Notes under the pieces: model-generated
What the model saw: only the letters and a program-made list of their open reading frames with translations
What the model was told of the DNA's origin: nothing
The model's database searches: none
In this document: piece by piece, positions 1-4,850 of the stretch
Layout: every line of letters begins with the position of its first letter
Numbering within the stretch: position 1 is the first letter of the stretch
Program-made: the position numbers and the translations under genes
Assembly (NCBI GenBank): GCA_043808585.1
Contig: JAZDES010000147.1
Location: forward strand, 1-25,006
Length of the DNA: 25,006 bases
Direction of reading: 5' to 3'
Source: CAYVMN01 sp043808585
GTDB taxonomy: Bacteria > Desulfobacterota > DSM-4660 > Desulfatiglandales > Desulfatiglandaceae

Positions 1-96
1 TTTCTTGATATACACTTCGGTACCCGCCATTCTAAATTCCTTTGGCAATCTGACGGCCTGGCTTTGACCATTCATAAACAATTTTGCTGTTTTCAT
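1..96 (-). CDS. VapB-like AbrB-fold antitoxin, N-terminal part (cut by window edge)
   Basis: The reverse strand reads ATG at 96-94 and stays open to the window edge, giving 32 residues that begin MKTAKLFMNGQSQAVRLPKE. The 'NGxSQAVRLPKEFR' pattern is the swapped-hairpin AbrB/SpoVT DNA-binding motif of VapB/MazE-type antitoxins (family knowledge). Such proteins bind their own promoter and neutralise a PIN-domain VapC ribonuclease, which would lie beyond the window start and is not visible. A G-rich ribosome binding site (AGGGGGGG) lies about 6 nt before the ATG, which supports the start. A strong promoter and a palindromic operator lie directly upstream. The type (VapB rather than another AbrB-like antitoxin) is inferred from the motif. 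Confidence 0.8.
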   Translation of the reverse strand, partial: MKTAKLFMNGQSQAVRLPKEFRMAGTEVYIKK

Positions 97-114
97 TTTT
101 ATCCCCCCCTGTAC

Positions 115-154
115 ATATATACTGAAAGTATATATTCAAAATGCTGTTTGTCAA
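115..154 (-). promoter_or_regulatory. vapB-like promoter with overlapping palindromic operator
   Basis: On the minus strand TTGACA (154-149) is followed after 16 nt by TATACT (132-127), a near-consensus sigma70 promoter about 30 nt from the antitoxin ATG. A perfect inverted repeat, ATATATAC (115-122) / GTATATAT (128-135) with a 5-nt spacer, covers the -10 box. That placement fits autorepression by the antitoxin, as is usual for type II toxin-antitoxin operons. The promoter and palindrome are seen; the binding is inferred. Confidence 0.7.
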
Positions 155-281
155 GAGGAAACCGTGTAAGTCTGCGTGGGGACCAGGATCACCCGTCAGG
201 ATTAAAGGTGGCCGAGAGGACGGTTGTACTTCTGTAAACTTATTTTAGACAGGATGGCCAGGATATTCAGGATTTTGTAGA

Positions 282-466
282 CAAGGGGACGTCGGTTCCA
301 AAACGACTTACGCGTTGGTCGTTGCTGGGAGATTGTTGCTGGTTGCTCGTTACTCGTTGTTTGAAACTTCCCCAGAGAGCATAGGGCCATGGGTCAAAGA
401 GAATGGAGCAGAATGAAAACTTACCCGGATAGTGTGCTATTTGATGCGGGTCAAATTGTCCGATTT
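282..466. repeat. 185-bp dispersed repeat, copy 1
   Basis: This stretch is about 93% identical (roughly a dozen substitutions, no gaps) to 2338-2522. It starts with AAGGGGACG and ends near GTCCGATT. Small open frames across both copies give similar peptides, but only because the DNA is repeated; there is no ribosome binding site and no recognised protein. It lies about 30 nt beyond the ancestral stop of the first toxin gene, just as copy 2 lies beyond the second toxin. No transposase accompanies it. The stretch before it (155-281) holds only degenerate 'acaggat'-type sequence. Confidence 0.85.
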
Positions 467-494
467 GTCGAGCTGCTAATTATATAGAAGGCCT

Positions 495-752
495 TTAAAG
501 CCTTACGTAAATGTCTTTTCTGTGGCCTACTCTCAAAATTACAATGTCATTTCCTTAAATGTCAAAGATGACTCTATAATCACCGATTCTAAATCTATAG
601 CTACCAATTTTGGGACCAGTTAGTTTTTCAGCATATTTAAGAGGATCATTTTCATATCTGCGGAGGGAATTTCCAATGCGTTTTCTAATTGTTCGCTCAA
701 GCCCCCTGATATCCTTGACTGCACGATGTGTATAGAGAAGACGGAATTTCAC
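495..752 (-). pseudogene. RelE/ParE-family toxin interrupted by an in-frame TAA
   Basis: Translation starts at GTG (752-750) and gives 65 residues of a typical RelE/ParE toxin (MKFRLLYTHRAVKDIRGLER..., GDYRVIFDI), then meets TAA at 557-555. The same frame continues past the stop with GNDIVILRVGHRKDIY and ends at TAA 497-495. That is exactly the C-terminal beta-strand and 'RVGHRxDIY' tail expected of the family, so the full-length toxin would have been 85 residues. A single nonsense change therefore removes the segment that in RelE-type mRNA interferases carries active-site residues. The start codon overlaps the antitoxin stop (GTGA). The toxin is probably inactive, unless the TAA is a sequencing error or is read through. 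Confidence 0.82.
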
Positions 753-949
753 CCGGTAAACACCTCATTATGGGCTTTTGTCCTCCCGGCTTTATAGTCA
801 TCTCTGGCTTCTTTAATGCTCATAAGATACTCAGGTGAAGTAGAAGCGAGGAGGTCTTCTAAAAAAGCATCTCGTTCTTTCTTTTTCATCTTTTTTACAG
901 CATAAATAATTTCTTCTGGTTTTACCTCTACCCTTATGGCCTTAAGCAT
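749..949 (-). CDS. RelB-like antitoxin of the first toxin-antitoxin module
   Basis: This 66-residue protein is acidic and lysine-rich, predicted mostly helical, and lies directly before the RelE-like gene. Its stop codon overlaps the toxin start by 4 nt (GTGA), the classic translational coupling of type II toxin-antitoxin pairs. The start at 949 is supported by GGAGGA about 5 nt upstream. The central 'KKKERDAFLEDLLASTSPEYLMSI' region resembles small antitoxins of the RelB/DUF-type set that pair with RelE toxins, but no DNA-binding motif is clear to me. The assignment rests mainly on position and size. Since the toxin is interrupted, the antitoxin may now serve only as a repressor or cross-antitoxin, or may be decaying. 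Confidence 0.65.
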   Translation of the reverse strand: MLKAIRVEVKPEEIIYAVKKMKKKERDAFLEDLLASTSPEYLMSIKEARDDYKAGRTKAHNEVFTG

Positions 950-1128
950 CTCATTCCTCCAAGCTTGTCAAATTATCGGAAAAGGAATTTAATATAGTGG
1001 GGACAAAAAAACTCAAAGATCTTTCCCATATTTCCTAGCAGTTCTCAATAATTTTATAAAAGGGGACATCCTGGAAAGGGGGACGCCTGTGGGTTTGTGG
1101 GACGTTATTGAATTTGATGAATTATTTC

Positions 1129-1242
1129 TTTGTAACACTTTAGCGCTCTGCAACCGGGGCAATGGGGGTTTCCCTTTTTCGGGTGTAAAACTCGCCCGTG
1201 AGAGAGCGTAAAGTAATCACGCGCCACAGCTGAAAATAAGGA
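1129..1242. repeat. 114-bp repeat, copy 1
   Basis: This stretch matches 4158-4271 with only one mismatch in 114 bp. It contains the phrases TAGCGCTCTGCAACCGGGGC and CTCGCCCGTGAGAGAGCG. No coding potential was recognised. Unlike copy 2, this copy is not followed by an inverted partial copy, so it looks like a solo or truncated form. The near-identity in an otherwise degenerate region suggests recent duplication or gene conversion. Confidence 0.9.
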
Positions 1243-1665
1243 CATTTGGAGCTCAAGGGTTGAAGCTGAAAGCTGGAAAGGCAAAGGGCATAGGGCACGG
1301 GGCGTAGGGTAAAGGATCAAAAGATTGAAGGACGAAAGACTTTTGTTTGTTGAGCAGGACGAACAAAACTCTCAGCCTTGCGGTATATTGATGATTACAA
1401 AACTCCATGTGTAAAAGAGATCAGCTCTGCTCTTGTTAGTCGAATGTGGCGAATAGGCATAGGGCCCCAGAGAGATGCCAGAAATCTGGGACGCGAGGAA
1501 CCGCATTGCGCAAAGCGTAATGATCTCGTAGCGCATCGTTCTCAGCTCATAGGACGGGTCAAATGGTTGATGGGTTAATTGGTCGATTGGTTGAATGGAT
1601 TTAGGAGTTAAATCCCCCATGGGGTTGCGTGCAACTCAATTTAATAACGGAGGTTTCGTTAAAGC
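1243..1665. other. Gene-poor stretch with simple and degenerate repeats
   Basis: I see no credible gene on either strand here. The stretch contains purine-rich low-complexity sequence (1260-1350) and 'ggttgatgggttaattggtcgattgg' style runs near 1565-1600. It also has two abutting short palindromes, CCCCATGGGG and GTTGCGTGCAAC (about 1613-1635), just beyond the stop of the DUF5618-like gene, where they could act as a weak 3' hairpin. The open frames on both strands lack ribosome binding sites. Confidence 0.5.
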
Positions 1666-2076
1666 TCACTGGGACGCAATAGTCTTACTTAATTTCCCTA
1701 TAAATTTTTCAGCCGCTTCCAATGCATCCTTAACCATCTTAGTGTCATATATAAGAGCTCTGTAATATCCTGCAATGTGAAGAGCATCGTAAAGTTTCTC
1801 GAATTCTCTTAAGACCCTTCCATCATGAACCGCTAAATGCTTTTTTAAGGCCGCACGATAGCCATTAATGGATTTAGGGAGATCTTTTTTTGTAAGTCCC
1901 TTTTCAATTAGAACAGCATTTATAGATTCAAGAACGGCCAGGTAAGCTGTGCCGAAGGCCTCTCTGACCGGTTTAATGTCGAGGTAGGTATCTTCTTCCA
2001 CAGGGACCGTTTTAAGGGCCGCTCTGGCATTCTTAAGGTATCTATTGGCCTCTTTTATCGTGCTTTCATTTTTCAT
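1666..2076 (-). CDS. Small helical protein, DUF5618-like (HEPN-like)
   Basis: This 136-residue protein (MKNESTIKEANRYLKNARAA...) is predicted to be all-helical. The pattern 'EANRYLKNARAAL ... VREAFGTAYLAVLESINAVL ... YDALHIAGYYR' resembles DUF5618-family proteins, which have the look of HEPN-type nucleotidyltransferase-partner or RNase-like folds. I recognise the family only by recall. The R-x4-6-H RNase motif of HEPN toxins is not clearly present: there is 'LHIAGYYRALIYD' near residues 94-106. No nucleotidyltransferase partner is adjacent. No Shine-Dalgarno sequence precedes the ATG at 2076, where the leader is a C-rich repeat. It sits between two toxin-antitoxin modules, so a defence or stress role is possible but unproven. 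Confidence 0.6.
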   Translation of the reverse strand: MKNESTIKEANRYLKNARAALKTVPVEEDTYLDIKPVREAFGTAYLAVLESINAVLIEKGLTKKDLPKSINGYRAALKKHLAVHDGRVLREFEKLYDALHIAGYYRALIYDTKMVKDALEAAEKFIGKLSKTIASQ

Positions 2077-2248
2077 AATGGGGTAATGGGGGATTACCTT
2101 TCGTCTTTAGTATAAGTATAGCACCAACTCTAATTTGAAATCCTCATGCCTGTCAAGAATAATTTGCTATGACCGTGAAGCGGGACGCCCTTAAGTTTCT
2201 AAGCTTTTTTGTTTATTAGACAGGATTTACGGGATTTTGGGGATTCTT

Positions 2249-2301
2249 GTTGTTTTTCCCCTTTCCGGTAGAAAGGGAAAAAGACAATCCGCCTTCGGCG
2301 G
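2249..2301. terminator. Two adjacent hairpins downstream of the second toxin gene
   Basis: CCGCC-TTC-GGCGG (2289-2301) contains a TTCG-type stable loop. Next to it TTTTTCCCCTTTC pairs with GAAAGGGAAAAA (about 2250-2282) with one bulge. Reading on the minus strand, both come after the RelE/YafQ-type toxin (stop at 2572) and the 185-bp repeat, so they could end or protect that transcript. The A/T-rich stem ends fit an intrinsic terminator in either direction. The structure is seen; the function is inferred. Confidence 0.4.
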
Positions 2302-2337
2302 AGGGGGTACTTTCGTCGACCTTATTTACTTCGATGG

Positions 2338-2522
2338 CAAGGGGACGTTGGTCCCAAAACGACTTACGCGTTGCCCGTTGCTGCGAGCTTGTGACTGGTT
2401 GCTCGTTACTCGTTGTTTGAAACTTCCCCAGAGAGCATAGGACCATGGCTCAAAGAGAATGGAGCAGAATGAAAACTTACCTGGATAGTGTGCTATTTGA
2501 TGCGGGTCAAATTGTCCGATTC
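2338..2522. repeat. 185-bp dispersed repeat, copy 2
   Basis: This is the partner of 282-466, in the same orientation and about 93% identical. It lies 50 nt downstream of the stop of the second toxin gene. It starts with AAGGGGACGTTGG, which is itself a near palindrome (GGGACGTTGGTCCC, 2342-2355). No protein is recognised. Confidence 0.85.
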
Positions 2523-2571
2523 GTATTTGGAAAAATGAATTGGTGTGTTTGGTGGATCTGGTGCTTTTGGT

Positions 2572-2853
2572 CTAATATACCTCTTCATGCGTCCCTATTG
2601 TTTCGAGGAACACAGCCTCCCGATCTTCATATTGTCCAAATCGAAATATGATCCTCAGGTCGTAGCCTGCGCTGCATGCCCAAGATCCTTCAAGTTTGCC
2701 TTTTAACTTATGGGTCTTGAGTTTGGGATGGGTTGCATCTTCAGCCAAAAGCTTCAGAGCGGTTCGGAGTTCTTCAGCAACCTCGGGATGCCTTTTCACA
2801 GTTTTCTTTGCTGCTCTGACAAAAGCAGAAGACCCGATTAACAGACGTTTCAT
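2572..2853 (-). CDS. RelE/YafQ-type mRNA interferase toxin
   Basis: This 93-residue protein has a typical RelE-superfamily layout. An N-terminal helix pair (residues about 10-45) is followed by 'HKLKGKLEGSWACSAGYDL' and the beta-strands 'DLRIIFRF...EAVFLETIGTHEEVY'. The pattern 'KLKGxLxGxWxxxxxYDLRIIF...GTHxEVY' is widespread among stand-alone RelE/StbE or YafQ-like toxins, which cleave mRNA, often at the ribosome. The C-terminal His-Glu-Glu-Val-Tyr matches the catalytic tail of that group. The ATG overlaps the antitoxin stop (ATGA, 2850-2853). It is full length, with no disruption, unlike the toxin of the first module. Confidence 0.82.
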   Translation of the reverse strand: MKRLLIGSSAFVRAAKKTVKRHPEVAEELRTALKLLAEDATHPKLKTHKLKGKLEGSWACSAGYDLRIIFRFGQYEDREAVFLETIGTHEEVY

Positions 2854-3065
2854 GACACTATTTCTGTCATTAGCTCATCGGGGCTCACCGGTCGGCACTT
2901 GCCTTCTTCATGTTCTTTACGTGCCTCCCTTATTTCCGTGAAAAGCTCATTCCGGCGGTGCTCAATGATCCGCTTTGCAAGGATATCTCTTAGGGCTTCC
3001 TGATCTCCGAGAGGTAGTTTATCAAGTTCCTCCAGTATCTCCCCGAAGGGCATCGTATCTTCCAT
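2850..3065 (-). CDS. Antitoxin of the second toxin-antitoxin module
   Basis: I place the start at ATG 3065-3063 (MEDTMPFGEILEELDKLPLG...), giving 71 residues. AGGAG lies 8 nt upstream, whereas the earlier TTG at 3098 lies inside the operator palindrome. The protein is acidic and helical: 'ILEELDKLPLGDQEALRDIL' at residues about 8-27, then a charged helix to 'EIREARKEHEEGKCRPVSPDELMTEI'. This type often precedes RelE/StbE-like toxins. The 4-nt overlap with the toxin start implies coupled translation. The assignment rests on operon position, size and the general pattern. Confidence 0.75.
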   Translation of the reverse strand: MEDTMPFGEILEELDKLPLGDQEALRDILAKRIIEHRRNELFTEIREARKEHEEGKCRPVSPDELMTEIVS

Positions 3066-3083
3066 TGATTTAACTCCTATTTC

Positions 3084-3151
3084 AATGTTAGGTAACATTG
3101 CTACATGCTGAAATTATTTCAAGTATTCGCTCGTAATTTCCGGATTGTCAA
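3084..3151 (-). promoter_or_regulatory. Promoter and perfect palindromic operator of the second toxin-antitoxin module
   Basis: On the minus strand TTGACA (3151-3146) and AATACT (3127-3122) are separated by 18 nt. The perfect inverted repeat AATGTTA-GG-TAACATT (3084-3099) lies between this promoter and the antitoxin start at 3065. This is the usual arrangement for autorepression by a toxin-antitoxin complex. The -35 match is perfect; the -10 matches four of six positions. Confidence 0.6.
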
Positions 3152-3263
3152 GCATCTTTTCCTTTCCCTATCTCCAATCGCGCACATACTGCCTATTTGG
3201 CGATGGAATGCGTGGGAATTAGGGGACGTTGTCACCTTCTGACTTCATTTTGGACAGGATTGA

Positions 3264-3557
3264 CCCCAGTGAAATACGCTCGCTCTGTGACTTCGTCAAT
3301 TTCACGGGGCGGGCAGGATTTTCAGGATTCTTTTGTCCGGTCAATCTTGCTAATCCTGTGTCGCCCTTCCTGAGTTATGGTCTGCTGTTGTCTGTTATTG
3401 GTGTTGGGAGCTGGTAAATAATTAGGAATCTCTCGCCCGCCCTGATGAATGCTCGTTCGGAGCTTCGCAAAGCGAATTCAACCGGGTAAACTTCGCTAGA
3501 GTTCACCCCAGTTGAATCCCCTCCGGGGTGCTCTCGGCCGAGCAATTCAACGGGGCA
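3264..3557. repeat. Cluster of CCCC-GTTGAAT / ATTCAAC-GGGG palindromic repeats (three copies)
   Basis: Three roughly 50-bp palindromes lie at 3264-3315, about 3437-3490 and 3506-3557. Each has a left arm related to CCCCAGTTGAAT and a right arm related to ATTCAACGGGGCAGG, around a variable loop. In the first copy both arms have drifted together (CCCCAGTGAAAT / AATTTCACGGGG), which preserves pairing. Between them lie degenerate 'aggattttcaggattcttttgtcc' type repeats. No gene is visible from 3152 to 3581. Confidence 0.75.
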
Positions 3558-3581
3558 AACAGGGACACAGAGATTATTTTT

Positions 3582-4049
3582 TTAATTTCGCTTCACAGGA
3601 CCCAGGCTCTGGGGCCCTGTGGGTCTGTGAGAAATAAGTCTTGCACTGAAGAACCTATGGAAAACCTTGGTTACATATTCAATTTGTTCGGGTTTCAGTC
3701 CCGGATACACACCGATGAAAAAGGTGTTATTCATGATCGTATCGGTATTTTTTAGATCCCCCCCCACCCGGTATTCTATGTGTTCATAGGCAGGATGGCG
3801 AATCAGGTTTCCGGAGAAGAGATTGGGGGTCTCGATTTTTGATTCCTCAAGAAACACGGTCAGCTCGTTACGGGTAAAACCAGCGTCTTCTCTTACGGTA
3901 ATGACAAAACCGAAATAACAGGGTTCGGTATTTGCCCGGGTTTCCGGCAGGATGAGATAATCCGAATAGGGTTCGAGGGCATTGTAGAGGGTTTCCCAGT
4001 TACTGCGGCGGGCTGTGATAAAGGTATCCAGTTTTTCCAACTGGGCACA
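3582..4049 (-). pseudogene. C-terminal remnant of RfbH-like CDP-4-keto-6-deoxyhexose 3-dehydrase
   Basis: The open frame matches the last third of RfbH/DdhC. These PLP/[2Fe-2S] DegT-fold enzymes are normally about 430 residues long and remove the 3-hydroxyl from CDP-4-keto-6-deoxyglucose in O-antigen sugar synthesis. Recognisable blocks are 'AQLEKLDTF' (4049-4023), 'FGFVITVREDAGFTRNELT', 'ETPNLFSGNLIRHPAYE' and 'GGDLKNTDTIMNNTFFIGVYPGL'. Homology begins abruptly at 'CAQLEKL' around 4048, directly beside a GGGACG motif (4059-4064). The N-terminal PLP domain is absent, so this is a fragment left by a rearrangement. The tail 'SHRPTGPQSLGPVKRN' may be non-native read-through into repeat DNA. Confidence 0.8.
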
Positions 4050-4157
4050 TGTGTAAGCGGGACGCTGGTAAAAAAGTAAGTTCCTTCTTTGCTAACAAAG
4101 ACGGGTCTTTAAGACGCTGTATGATTGTGGGTTTAGGAAACGCATTAGGATTGAAGA

Positions 4158-4390
4158 TTTGTAACACTTTAGCGCTCTGCAACCGGGGCAATGGGAGTTT
4201 CCCTTTTTCGGGTGTAAAACTCGCCCGTGAGAGAGCGTAAAGTAATCACGCGCCACAGCTGAAAATAAGGAACTGTGCCAACGCTAACATCATCTCGTTC
4301 TTGAGAGAGCGCTCTCCGTGATTTCTTAACGCTCTCTAACGGGCCCAGACAGGGTTACACCTCTCAAAAAGAAAACCCCCATTGCCCCGG
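4158..4390. repeat. 114-bp repeat, copy 2, extended into an imperfect foldback
   Basis: 4158-4271 matches 1129-1242 with one mismatch. The copy continues with an inverted, diverged partial copy. CCGGGGCAATGGG (4183-4195) pairs perfectly with CCCATTGCCCCGG (4378-4390). CGCCCGTGAGAGAGCGTAA (4222-4240) pairs with TTAACGCTCTCTAACGGGC (4326-4344) with one substitution and one extra base. The whole can form a long hairpin, like a MITE-type or structured RNA element. No open frame spans it convincingly. Confidence 0.75.
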
Positions 4391-4471
4391 ATAAACGCCA
4401 GATTGGAAAAGGGCTAAAATGATACGAAGATTTAAGATTGCAGATTGTCGATTGTTGATTGCAGATTGTCG

Positions 4472-4822
4472 CCTCGGTTAAATCCGCTCCGCTCGTTACT
4501 TAGGTGAATTTAACGGGGTAAAATTGAAGATTGAAAATAACGAGAAAGATTTATCTTTCACCCCAGATAAATAGGTTTCACATTTAACAGGGCAGGCAGA
4601 GACCACGGAGGGACAGAGAACTATAGGATTGAAGATTGACAACTGAAAAGGAATAAAAATATTGAACCGCTAAGACGCCCCAGTTAAATACGTTTCCCTG
4701 TCATTGGCATGAATTTAACCCCGGTTGAACACCCAGAGGGTACCCGGTTCAACGGGGCAGGCGGGGCAGGCCCCAGTTGAATACGCTCCGCTCGTCACTC
4801 CCGTGAATTCAACGGGGCAGGC
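4472..4822. repeat. Cluster of CCCC-GTTGAAT / ATTCAAC-GGGG palindromic repeats (five copies)
   Basis: Copies lie at 4472-4522, 4561-4597, 4678-4722, 4719-4760 and 4771-4822. The last is the cleanest: CCCCAGTTGAAT, a loop of about 25 nt, then GAATTCAACGGGGCAGG. Copies three and four share a CCCC. Loops are partly conserved ('ACGCTCCGCTCGT' occurs in the last copy, with a close match in the first). The stretch 4391-4850 has no gene. It also holds AT-rich simple sequence ('gattgcagattgtcgattgttgattgc', 4436-4470). The cluster ends 28 nt before the stop of the histidine kinase gene. Confidence 0.8.
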
Positions 4823-4850
4823 CAAGGGCGCTACTAAAGTGATATATGGC

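Noticed and set aside
202..390. Minus-strand small frame whose peptide resembles that of 2216-2446
   Set aside because: The similarity comes from the 185-bp DNA repeat. The frames end differently, extend beyond the repeat without conservation and lack ribosome binding sites.
555..557. Recoded stop codon in the toxin gene
   Set aside because: The codon is TAA, which is not used for selenocysteine or pyrrolysine, and no frameshift-type signal is visible. A nonsense mutation is simpler.
1378..1578. Plus-strand frame in the gene-poor stretch
   Set aside because: There is no ribosome binding site, the 3' end is low-complexity and there is no family resemblance.
1..4064. Integron-like cassette array of small stress genes
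   Set aside because: Small same-strand modules split by repeats look cassette-like, but I find no integrase gene and no convincing attC core sites. Kept only as a hypothesis under the tag and repeat findings.
4000..4191. Minus-strand frame overlapping the rfbH remnant and the 114-bp repeat
   Set aside because: It spans the junction between unrelated sequences in a different frame from the rfbH homology, so it is fortuitous.
3264..4822. Possible CRISPR array
   Set aside because: Repeats are palindromes with varied loops, irregular spacing and diverged arms. There are no regular 25-40-nt spacers and no cas genes.
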